From positions 1 to 5,103 of the forward strand of contig JAEWEX010000308.1 in the NCBI GenBank assembly GCA_023389135.1: a stretch of DNA of 5,103 bases. The letters are read 5' to 3'. Numbering within the stretch: the stretch's first letter is position 1; each line of letters begins with the position of its first letter. Below are positions 1-5,059 of this stretch, piece by piece. A program made the position numbers and the translations under genes. Under the pieces are notes generated by a model that saw only the letters and a list, made by a program, of their open reading frames with translations, was not told the DNA's origin and searched no databases. Origin of the DNA: Pseudomonadota bacterium. GTDB taxonomy: Bacteria > Pseudomonadota > Alphaproteobacteria > Rhizobiales > Methylopilaceae.

Positions 1-6
1 GGTCAT
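1..6 (-). CDS. Probable start of the next importer gene (expected DppC-type permease), truncated by the window edge
   Basis: Only the first two codons (ATG ACC, Met-Thr) are visible, so nothing in the protein itself supports an identity. The start is suggested by a GGAG Shine-Dalgarno-like sequence on the minus strand at 18-15 with an 8-nt spacer. The gene order also points to it: in importers of this family the solute-binding protein and the DppB-type permease are normally followed by a DppC-type permease. The ATG also forms an ATGA overlap with the stop of a 49-codon open frame that begins at the end of the upstream permease. The existence of a start here is inference; the DppC identity is expectation from context only. 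Confidence 0.35.
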
Positions 7-62
7 GGGCGGGGCTCCGCATGGGACAACCGCCCTGCGTGCGTCGGGACGCCCGCGCGACG

Positions 63-80
63 GCCGGCCAACCTGCCGGC
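63..80. repeat. Short inverted repeat, 6-bp stem
   Basis: GCCGGC at 63-68 is repeated at 75-80. The hexamer is its own reverse complement, so the two copies can form a 6-bp GC-only stem with a 6-nt loop in the importer transcript. It lies in the spacer between permease genes, 15 bp from a second, longer hairpin. No T-run follows on either strand, so it does not look like an intrinsic terminator. In DNA this rich in G and C a stem of this size can occur by chance. Confidence 0.4.
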
Positions 81-94
81 ATCGGTATTGCCGG

Positions 95-122
95 ATCCCG
101 GATCGGCTGCGCCGGCCGGGAT
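95..122. repeat. Two-part hairpin in the permease intergenic spacer
   Basis: ATCCCGG at 95-101 pairs exactly with CCGGGAT at 116-122. Inside it, CGGC at 104-107 pairs with GCCG at 111-114 around a TGC loop, leaving a small asymmetric internal loop. The result is an 11-bp interrupted stem located shortly after the permease stop in the direction of transcription. There is no T-tract, so a role as an intrinsic terminator is unlikely. A REP-like repeat or a 3'-end stabiliser that uncouples expression of flanking cistrons is possible. Whether it is repeated elsewhere in the genome cannot be seen from one window. Confidence 0.5.
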
Positions 123-148
123 GACGGAACAGGTTGCCCTCGCCACGC

Positions 149-1126
149 TCATCCGCCGCGCTCCCCGAGCCTGACGCGCGGATCGAGCGCGGAATAGAGC
201 ATGTCCACCACGAAGTTGATGATGACGAAGATGAATACGGTCAGCATCAGGTAGGCGACGATCACGGGGCGATCGAGCAGGTTGATGCTGTCGATCAGCA
301 GCTTGCCCATTCCGGGCCAGGCGAACACGGTCTCGGTCACCACCGCGAAGGCGATCATGGAGCCGAGCTCCAGGCCGAGGATGGTGACGACGGGGATCAT
401 GATGTTCTTGAGGATGTGGACGCCCACCACGCGGCGCTCCGACAGGCCCTTGGCGCGGGCGAACTTGACGTAGTCCTGCAGCGAGGCCTCGCGGGCGCCC
501 GCGCGGGCCAGCCGGATCACCAGCGCCATCTTGAACAGCGCCAGGTTGGTGGCCGGCAGGATGATGCGCTGCAGCCCCTCCCAGGTCAGGAAGCTGACCG
601 GCACGCCCAGCACCTCGGTGGTCGGACCGCGGCCGCCCGCGGGCAGCCAGCCCAGGATCACCGAGAACACCAGGATCAGCATCAGTCCCTGCCAGAAATT
701 GGGAAGGCTGAAACCCAGGATCGAGCCGGCCATGATGGTCTTGCCGGCCACGCTGTCGGGCCTCAGGCCGGCCCACATGCCGAGCGGGACGCCGAACACG
801 AGCGCGATCATCAGCGCCACGAAGGCCAGCTCCAGCGTCGCCGGCAGGCGCTGCAGGATCACGTCCATGGCCGAGGTGCCGTAGACGAAGGACGTTCCCA
901 TGTCGCCCTGGAGCAGGTTGCCGAAGAAGGTCAGGAACTGCTGCCACAGCGGCTGGTCGAGGCCGAGCCGGCGCGTCACCTCCTCGATCTCGAGCTGGTT
1001 CGCCTCCGGGTTGATCAGGATGTCGACCGGGTTGCCGATGGCGTAGACGCCGACGAACACCATCACCGCCATGGCGAGGATGGCGACCGCGCTCTGCCCC
1101 AGCCTGCGCAGGAAATAGACCAGCAT
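149..1126 (-). CDS. DppB-type ABC transporter permease (peptide/nickel/opine class)
   Basis: This 325-residue inner-membrane protein is one of the two permease subunits expected in a dipeptide/oligopeptide-class ABC importer. The N-terminus (MLVYFLRRLGQS) and first hydrophobic segment at about 10-30 are typical of DppB/OppB/GsiC proteins. A periplasmic stretch follows, with the family feature LGLDQPLWQQF and then LLQGDMGTS near 71-79. Further hydrophobic segments lie near 97-119, 133-160, 187-206, 244-265 and 287-309. The cytoplasmic EAA-type loop that contacts the ATPase is seen as DYVKFARAKGLSERRV (218-233) followed by LKNIMIPV. Length is normal for the family. The start is well placed, with GGAGG 8 nt upstream. 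The gene lies 66 bp after the solute-binding protein gene in the same direction, so the two are probably co-transcribed. The family is certain; the transported substrate cannot be read from the permease. Confidence 0.95.
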   Translation of the reverse strand: MLVYFLRRLGQSAVAILAMAVMVFVGVYAIGNPVDILINPEANQLEIEEVTRRLGLDQPLWQQFLTFFGNLLQGDMGTSFVYGTSAMDVILQRLPATLELAFVALMIALVFGVPLGMWAGLRPDSVAGKTIMAGSILGFSLPNFWQGLMLILVFSVILGWLPAGGRGPTTEVLGVPVSFLTWEGLQRIILPATNLALFKMALVIRLARAGAREASLQDYVKFARAKGLSERRVVGVHILKNIMIPVVTILGLELGSMIAFAVVTETVFAWPGMGKLLIDSINLLDRPVIVAYLMLTVFIFVIINFVVDMLYSALDPRVRLGERGG

Positions 1127-1134
1127 GACGCGAT

Positions 1135-1139
1135 CCTCC
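1135..1139 (-). promoter_or_regulatory. Ribosome binding site of the DppB-type permease
   Basis: On the minus strand the sequence GGAGG lies 8 nt before the ATG at 1126, a near-ideal Shine-Dalgarno. It is part of GGAGGATC (1139-1132), which is exactly complementary to GATCCTCC at 1182-1175 on the same transcript, on the far side of the intergenic hairpin. The site could therefore be masked by an alternative fold. Confidence 0.85.
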
Positions 1140-1149
1140 CGGAAAGGGG

Positions 1150-1178
1150 CTCCGCGCGGGACCGGGCCCCGCGCGGAG
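1150..1178. repeat. Strong GC hairpin between the solute-binding protein and permease genes
   Basis: CTCCGCGCGGG at 1150-1160 pairs perfectly with CCCGCGCGGAG at 1168-1178, giving an 11-bp stem with a 7-nt loop. It begins 14 bp beyond the solute-binding protein stop codon in the direction of transcription and ends just before the permease ribosome binding site. No T-run follows on the minus strand (the next bases are CCCCTTTCC), so it is at best a weak terminator. Hairpins in this position in importer operons, as between malE and malF, are known to stabilise the upstream message so that the binding protein is made in excess. The same role is inferred here. Confidence 0.8.
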
Positions 1179-1192
1179 GATCGGGCGGCGGA

Positions 1193-2806
1193 TCAGTTGG
1201 CCGGGGTGGCGAGATAGCCCAGCGTGTACTGGTCGGCGCGGGCCTCGTAGTCGATGTCCTTCTTCATGGCCCAGGTGGTCAGCTCGTAGTGGATCGGGGC
1301 GATGGCCCAGGTGTCCATGGCGATGCCGACCGCCTGCTGCAGGAGCTTCTCGCGGGCGGGATCGTCCACCGTGGCGAGCGCCTTGAGCAGCAGGTCGTCG
1401 ATCTCCTTGTTGGAGTGGCGCGCGAAATTGGTGCCGCCGAGGCCGCGGGCCTTGTCGTTGGTGGCGACCAGCGCGCCGATGGGCGAGGACATCTCGCCGG
1501 TGGCCGCGCCCCAGCCGGCCAGGTAGGCGGAGAACTTCAGCGCATTGCGGTCGGCGAAGAACGCCGAGGCGGTCTTGGCGTCGACGCTGGTCTTGACGCC
1601 GATGCGGCTCCACATCTGGGCGACCGCCTGGGCGATCTGGCCGTCATTGATGTAGCGGTCGTTGGGGCTGCCCAGCGTGATCTCGAAGCCGTCGGGATAG
1701 CCCGCCTCCGCCAGCAGCGCCTTGGCGCCGTCCGGATCGAACGGGATCGGGCCGCGGTCGGGATCGGTGCCGAACATGGGCGAGGGCAGGAGCTGGCCGG
1801 CCGGCTCGGACAGGCCGAGCATGATGCGCTCCTTGATGGCCTCGCGGTTGATGGCCTTGGACAGCGCCTCGCGCACCTTCACGTCCTGGAGCGGGTTCTT
1901 GTCGCCGGCGATGCCGGGGGTCGGCGCGTCGCCCTGGTCCAGGGCGATGTAGATGACGCGGTTGGACAGGCCCGACGCGATCTTGAAGCCGGAGCTCTCG
2001 ATGCGCTGGATGTCCTGGGTCGGCGGGTTCTCGATCATGTCGACGTCGCCGGCCAGCAGCGCCGCGACGCGGGCGCCGGGATTGGTCAGCGGCCGCATGA
2101 CGATCTCGGCCCAGGCCGGCTCGTCGCCCCAGTAGGTCTCGTTCTTCTCCAGCACGATGCGGTCGCCGCGGGTGGCCTGCCGGAGCTTGTAGGGGCCGGT
2201 GCCGATGGCGACGTCGGGCTTCAGGAACGCCTCGGAGGCGGGCGAGGTGATGCCGTCGCAGCCGCCCGCCTTGAAGGCCAGGTCGTCGGGGGCGTCATTG
2301 GCCTCCGCCGACAGGATCACGAAGGTGGACATTTCCGTGGGCAGCAGCGGGGCCGGCGCCGCGGTCTTGATGCGGATGGTGTGGTCGTCCACCGTCTCGA
2401 TGCCGGCGATGGACTTGGTGTAGAGCGTGAAGGGCGAGACAGCGTTCACCACGGCCGGGATGCGGCAGACGGTGTAGACGAAGTCCTTCGCGGTGAAGTC
2501 GCTGCCGTCGGAGAACTTCACGCCCTGGCGCAGCTTGAACTCCCAGGTGGTGTCGTCCACCGCCTTCCAGCTCTCGGCAAGGCCGGGCTGGAGGCGCTGC
2601 TGGGCGTCCTGGTTGACCAGCGCGCCGAAGATGTACTTGGCCAGCGCGTTGTTGGGCCCGAGATTGTGGTAGTGCGGATCGAGCGACGTGGGCTCGGACG
2701 ACAGGCCGATGGTGAGCGTCTGGGCGGCGGCCGGCAGGGCCGCGGTGAGCGTCAGGGCGGCTATGGCCGCGGCGGCGGCGCGGGCGCCGGGTCGGAAATC
2801 CTGCAT
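1193..2806 (-). CDS. ABC transporter solute-binding protein, family 5 (peptide/opine/nickel type), periplasmic
   Basis: This 537-residue protein is the periplasmic receptor of the importer and belongs to the SBP_bac_5 (DppA/OppA-like) family. Residues 1-28 form a Sec signal peptide: a short basic start (MQDFRPGAR), an Ala/Leu-rich core and a likely cut after PAAA before Gln29. There is no lipobox cysteine, so the mature protein should be soluble. The family hallmark near the N-terminus is clear (LAESWKAVDDTTWEFKLRQGVKFSDG, 76-101, with FTAKDFVYTV after it). Later family segments include IGTGPYKL (201-208) and VREALSKAINREAI (311-324). I chose ATG 2806 over ATG 2866 because it gives a proper signal peptide, has GAGGGGA 8 nt upstream and leaves room for the promoter at 2874-2903. 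The mature chain has just two cysteines, Cys114 and Cys183. The first gene of its operon, it is divergent from a LysR regulator. The substrate is not known. Confidence 0.93.
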   Translation of the reverse strand: MQDFRPGARAAAAAIAALTLTAALPAAAQTLTIGLSSEPTSLDPHYHNLGPNNALAKYIFGALVNQDAQQRLQPGLAESWKAVDDTTWEFKLRQGVKFSDGSDFTAKDFVYTVCRIPAVVNAVSPFTLYTKSIAGIETVDDHTIRIKTAAPAPLLPTEMSTFVILSAEANDAPDDLAFKAGGCDGITSPASEAFLKPDVAIGTGPYKLRQATRGDRIVLEKNETYWGDEPAWAEIVMRPLTNPGARVAALLAGDVDMIENPPTQDIQRIESSGFKIASGLSNRVIYIALDQGDAPTPGIAGDKNPLQDVKVREALSKAINREAIKERIMLGLSEPAGQLLPSPMFGTDPDRGPIPFDPDGAKALLAEAGYPDGFEITLGSPNDRYINDGQIAQAVAQMWSRIGVKTSVDAKTASAFFADRNALKFSAYLAGWGAATGEMSSPIGALVATNDKARGLGGTNFARHSNKEIDDLLLKALATVDDPAREKLLQQAVGIAMDTWAIAPIHYELTTWAMKKDIDYEARADQYTLGYLATPAN

Positions 2807-2814
2807 CTTCAAGT

Positions 2815-2821
2815 TCCCCTC
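2815..2821 (-). promoter_or_regulatory. Ribosome binding site deciding the solute-binding protein start
   Basis: GAGGGGA on the minus strand (2821-2815) sits 8 nt upstream of ATG 2806. The alternative in-frame ATG at 2866 would add 20 residues (MQSLSASAGPSKPDSEGNLK) ahead of the signal peptide and would lie almost at the predicted transcription start. The shorter form is therefore preferred. Confidence 0.75.
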
Positions 2822-2873
2822 GCTGTCTGGTTTCGACGGTCCGGCTGACGCGGACAAGCTTTGCACCGACGCT

Positions 2874-2903
2874 ATTATGCGCTAAACAGATTGGAAAGCG
2901 CAA
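2874..2903 (-). promoter_or_regulatory. Candidate sigma-70 type promoter of the importer operon
   Basis: Reading the minus strand, TTGCGC (2903-2898) serves as a weak -35, followed after 18 nt by CATAAT (2879-2874), which matches the TATAAT -10 consensus at five of six positions. Transcription would begin near 2866, giving a leader of about 60 nt before ATG 2806. The -35 matches the consensus at only three positions, which fits a promoter that needs an activator such as the adjacent LysR-type protein. This is pattern reading only. Confidence 0.5.
2878..2902. promoter_or_regulatory. Inverted repeat overlapping the importer promoter, possible regulator operator
   Basis: TGCGCT at 2878-2883 is mirrored by AGCGCA at 2897-2902, separated by 13 bp. 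The half-sites are centred 19 bp apart, about two helical turns, so a dimer could read them from one face. One arm touches the predicted -10 and the other the predicted -35 of the importer promoter. Bound protein would thus block that promoter or be positioned to affect it. The divergent LysR-type gene is the obvious candidate, though the arms do not themselves form a T-N11-A box. Confidence 0.4.
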
Positions 2904-2919
2904 AATTGATAATCATAAC
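2891..2919 (+). promoter_or_regulatory. Weak candidate promoter of the LysR-type regulator gene
   Basis: TTGGAA (2891-2896) matches the -35 consensus at four of six positions. CATAAC (2914-2919), after a 17-nt spacer, matches the -10 at four of six. Transcription would start near 2926, leaving less than 10 nt before the GTG start, so the message would be nearly leaderless. This promoter overlaps the importer promoter on the opposite strand, so the two would compete and a protein bound here could affect both. Confidence 0.3.
2906..2918. promoter_or_regulatory. T-N11-A site, possible LysR-type regulator box
   Basis: TTGATAATCATAA fits the loose T-N11-A pattern of LysR-type binding sites, with TT/AA ends and an inner exact palindrome TGATAATCA (2907-2915). 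Its inner edge lies three bases upstream of the predicted importer -35, close to where LysR-type activators bind their promoter-distal site, and it overlaps the regulator's own predicted -10. The pattern is short and common in AT-rich DNA; the position is what makes it worth noting. Confidence 0.35.
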
Positions 2920-2921
2920 GT

Positions 2922-2931
2922 ATAGGCCTAT
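2922..2931. promoter_or_regulatory. Perfect 10-bp palindrome directly upstream of the regulator start
   Basis: ATAGGCCTAT is a perfect palindrome ending 3 bp before the GTG start of the LysR-type gene. It occupies the place where the ribosome binding site should be; the only Shine-Dalgarno-like bases are the AGG inside it. It could be an autoregulatory half of a larger operator or a chance palindrome. Confidence 0.35.
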
Positions 2932-2934
2932 GCG

Positions 2935-3915
2935 GTGAGCCTTTCGTCTGCTGGCTTTTCATCCACTGCCCATCGTCGCGCCGGCATCACGCTGCGTGAA
3001 CTGGAAGTATTGCGCGCTCTGGTGGCCACTGGAAAGACCACTGCCGCAGCCCACCGTCTGGGCGTGTCGCAGCCGGCCGTGAGCCGGGCGCTGGCCCAGC
3101 TGGAGACCCGGCTCGACCGGCTGCTGTTCCGGCGCGACGGCGGGCGGCTGGTGCCCACCGCCGAGGCCATCGCCATCGACAGCGAGCTGGAGGCCGTGTT
3201 CGCCGCCATCGCCCGGATCGGGGAGCATGCCGGCCAGCGCGCCGTGATGCCCGCCGTGCTGCGCGTCGCCGCGCCGCCGACCATCGCCCACCGCTTCCTG
3301 CCGCGCCACATCGCCGGCTTCGCCCGCGCCCAGCCGCAGGTGCGCGTCAGCCTCGACGTGGTGTCCTCGGACGTTCTCGTGACACAGGTCGCCGAGGCGC
3401 GGGTCGACATCGGCATCTCCGACACCGAGCCGTCCCATGGCGGCGTGCATGTGGAGCCGTTCCGCTCGTCCGACGCGGTGTGCCTGGTGCCGGAGGACCA
3501 TCCGCTGGCCGCGCGCGCGGAGATCGTTCCCGCCGACCTGGACGGCGCGCCGTTCATCGCGCTGACGCGGCGGCATTCGGCCCGCATCGCCATCGACCGC
3601 GTGCTGGCGGAGGCGGGCGTGCAGCCGCGCATCGTGATCGAGACCTCGACATCGGTCTCCGCATCGGAGTTCGTCCGCGAGGGGCTGGGGCTGACGCTGC
3701 TGAACCCGTTCCCGGTCGCCGCGCGGCTGACCGGGGTCGCGGTCCGGCCGTTCCGCCCGGCGGTGCGGTTCTCGGCGGCGTTCCTGCTCGCCTCGGGCCA
3801 GCCGCCGACGCCGGCGACCCTGGCCTTCATGGCCCATGTCCGCAGCCAGCCCGACGACACCCCCGCACGCGCCGCAGCGCCGGAGACAGACCATGCCCAG
3901 CCCGCTCACCCTTGA
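2935..3915 (+). CDS. LysR-type transcriptional regulator
   Basis: This 326-residue cytoplasmic DNA-binding regulator has the two-domain LysR layout. The winged helix-turn-helix covers about 18-75: ITLRELEVLRALVATGKTTAAAHRLGVSQPAVSRALAQLE (18-57 region, recognition helix around SQPAVSRAL), then LFRRDGGRLVPT. The effector-binding domain runs from about 107 to 305, with recognisable strands VLRVAAPPTIA, VDIGISD (157-163) and LVPEDHPLA (184-192). The overall style recalls the OccR/NocR (opine-responsive) branch, which is an impression and not a proven placement. GTG 2935 is the first possible start: the frame is closed by TAG at 2923-2925 with no other start codon between. The early codons are less GC-rich than the rest. 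The last 20 residues are a low-complexity Pro/Ala tail that overlaps the next gene. Divergent placement suggests it controls the importer and its own operon; effector unknown. Confidence 0.93.
   Translation: MSLSSAGFSSTAHRRAGITLRELEVLRALVATGKTTAAAHRLGVSQPAVSRALAQLETRLDRLLFRRDGGRLVPTAEAIAIDSELEAVFAAIARIGEHAGQRAVMPAVLRVAAPPTIAHRFLPRHIAGFARAQPQVRVSLDVVSSDVLVTQVAEARVDIGISDTEPSHGGVHVEPFRSSDAVCLVPEDHPLAARAEIVPADLDGAPFIALTRRHSARIAIDRVLAEAGVQPRIVIETSTSVSASEFVREGLGLTLLNPFPVAARLTGVAVRPFRPAVRFSAAFLLASGQPPTPATLAFMAHVRSQPDDTPARAAAPETDHAQPAHP
3882..3886 (+). promoter_or_regulatory. Ribosome binding site of the M20 deacetylase inside the regulator gene
   Basis: GGAGA lies 6 nt before ATG 3893, within the regulator's 3' coding end. 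It selects this ATG over the in-frame ATG at 3836, which would add 19 low-complexity residues (MSAASPTTPPHAPQRRRQT) to a protein whose normal family start is MPSPLTLEVLERLVGFDT. Confidence 0.75.
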
Positions 3916-5053
3916 AGTCCTGGAGCGGCTGGTCGGCTTCGACACCACCAGCCGCAACTCCAACCTCGCCCTGATCGACTATGCGGAGGCGTTCCTGCGC
4001 GGCGCCGGCGCCGCGACCGAGCGCGTCTACGACGACACCGGGGCCAAGGCGAACCTGTGGGCGACCTTCGGGCCCGAGGACCGGCCGGGCGTCATCCTGT
4101 CGGGCCACACCGACGTGGTGCCGGTGGACGGCCAGGACTGGGCCACGGACCCGTTCCGCCTGACCGAGGCCGGCGGCCGCTATTTCGGCCGCGGCGCCTG
4201 CGACATGAAGGGCTTCCTGGCGATCTGCATGGGGCTGGCGCCGGAGATGGCGGCGGCGCCGCTGGCCCGCCCCATCCACCTCGCCCTCTCCTATGACGAG
4301 GAGGTCGGCTGCATCGGCGTGCGCGGCCTGATCGCGCGGCTGGCGCAGCGGCCGGCGCTGCCCGCCGCCTGCATCGTCGGCGAGCCCACCGGCATGGAGG
4401 TCGCCATCGGCCACAAGGCCAAGCGCAGCCTGCGCGCGACCCTGCGCGGCCTCGGCGGCCATTCCTCGCGCGCCCCGGACTTCGTGAACGCGGTGGAGCA
4501 CGGCGCGCGGATCGTCGTGAAGATCCGCGAGATCGGCCTGCGGCTGGCGGCGCAGGGCCGCCGCGACGGGCTCTACGACGTGCCCCACACCACCGCCCAT
4601 GTGGGCACCTTCCACGGCGGCACCGCGCTCAACATCGTGCCCGACCTCGCGACGCTGGACTTCGAGTTCCGCGCGCTGCCGGAGGAGGACGTGGACGCGC
4701 TGGTGGCCGAGGTGGAGGCGTTCGTGCGCGGCACCGTGGATCCGGAGATGAGATCCGCCTGCCCCGACGCCGGCGTCGACCTGGACCTGATCTCGGGCTT
4801 TCCCGGCCTCGCCACCGCGCCGGAGGCGGAGGTGGTGACGCTCGCCAAGCGGCTCGCCGGCCGCAACGACCACATCAAGGTCGCCTATGGCACCGAGGCG
4901 GGGCTGTTCGCGGAGACCGGCGGCATTCCCACCGCGATCTGCGGGCCGGGCTCCATCGCCCAGGCGCACAGGCCCGACGAGTTCGTGGAGGCATCGCAGC
5001 TCGACGCCTGCGAGCGCTTCGTGCGCGGGCTGATCGCGGAGTGCTCGGCCTGA
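3893..5053 (+). CDS. argE: M20-family deacetylase, acetylornithine deacetylase (ArgE)-like
   Basis: This 386-residue cytoplasmic dinuclear-zinc hydrolase has the usual length of ArgE, which removes the acetyl group from N2-acetylornithine. The M20 metal and catalytic residues are all present: His72 and Asp74 in SGHTDVVP, Asp104 in GACDMKG, the general base Glu136 and ligand Glu137 in SYDEEVG, Glu164 in VGEPTG, and His359 in AQAHRPDEF. The dimerisation lid contains GLGGHSS (187-192, His190). ArgE-like features include ACDMKGFLA and YGTEAGLF (332-339). The start overlaps the LysR-type gene by 23 bp, so translation is probably coupled and the enzyme is co-expressed with the regulator. Linkage to an importer rather than to arg genes suggests a catabolic enzyme acting on an N-acyl amino acid or related compound. 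Members of M20 are hard to tell apart (ArgE, DapE, succinyl- or formyl-substrate enzymes), so the family is sure and the substrate is not. Confidence 0.9.
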   Translation: MPSPLTLEVLERLVGFDTTSRNSNLALIDYAEAFLRGAGAATERVYDDTGAKANLWATFGPEDRPGVILSGHTDVVPVDGQDWATDPFRLTEAGGRYFGRGACDMKGFLAICMGLAPEMAAAPLARPIHLALSYDEEVGCIGVRGLIARLAQRPALPAACIVGEPTGMEVAIGHKAKRSLRATLRGLGGHSSRAPDFVNAVEHGARIVVKIREIGLRLAAQGRRDGLYDVPHTTAHVGTFHGGTALNIVPDLATLDFEFRALPEEDVDALVAEVEAFVRGTVDPEMRSACPDAGVDLDLISGFPGLATAPEAEVVTLAKRLAGRNDHIKVAYGTEAGLFAETGGIPTAICGPGSIAQAHRPDEFVEASQLDACERFVRGLIAECSA

Positions 5054-5059
5054 GCCGCG

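Larger units (their letters stand above)
7..148 (-). other. Inter-cistronic spacer between importer genes, with a possible 49-codon ORF (3-152)
   Basis: About 140 bp separate the DppB-type stop from the apparent next start, which is long for neighbouring permease genes of one operon. A minus-strand frame from ATG at 152 to TGA at 5-3 is open for 49 codons. It overlaps the upstream permease stop by ATGA and the downstream start by another ATGA. The predicted peptide (MSVARATCSVIPAG...) is rich in Ala, Gly, Arg and Pro and shows no domain, signal peptide or membrane segment. The same frame is already open far upstream, from about 1613, because of the high GC content, so its openness means little. 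I treat it as a structured spacer rather than a gene. Confidence 0.5.

Noticed and set aside
1150..1178. Intrinsic terminator between the binding-protein and permease genes
   Set aside because: The stem is strong but is followed by CCCCTTTCC rather than a T-run, and the permease has a good ribosome binding site right after it. An internal processing or stabilising hairpin is more likely.
3..1613. 536-codon minus-strand frame crossing both the binding-protein and permease genes
   Set aside because: It is the shifted frame of two real genes, with Arg/Pro/Gly-rich composition and no recognisable domain. Only its last 49 codons lie outside those genes, and they are described as a spacer.
134..2848. 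904-codon open frame on the plus strand, antisense to the importer genes
   Set aside because: Its product is a run of His, Asp, Gly, Arg and Gln-rich low-complexity sequence with no domain. It mirrors the codons of two clearly real minus-strand genes, so it is a GC-driven shadow frame.
2807..2866. Upstream start of the binding protein at 2866
   Set aside because: It would put 20 polar residues before the signal peptide, lacks a clear Shine-Dalgarno and coincides with the predicted transcription start. ATG 2806 fits better.
3836..3892. Upstream ATG of the deacetylase at 3836
   Set aside because: The extra 19 residues are low-complexity and do not belong to the M20 fold. ATG 3893 has GGAGA 6 nt before it and gives the family's normal N-terminus and length.
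2928..3963. Two long minus-strand frames opposite the LysR-type gene (2928-3860 and 2959-3963)
   Set aside because: They are Ser/Arg/Thr-rich and His/Gly/Arg-rich shadows of a well-supported plus-strand gene, with no domain of their own.
3827..4969. 380-codon minus-strand frame opposite the deacetylase
   Set aside because: Composition is Gly/Arg/His/Ala-biased without any motif, and the plus strand carries a full set of M20 active-site residues.
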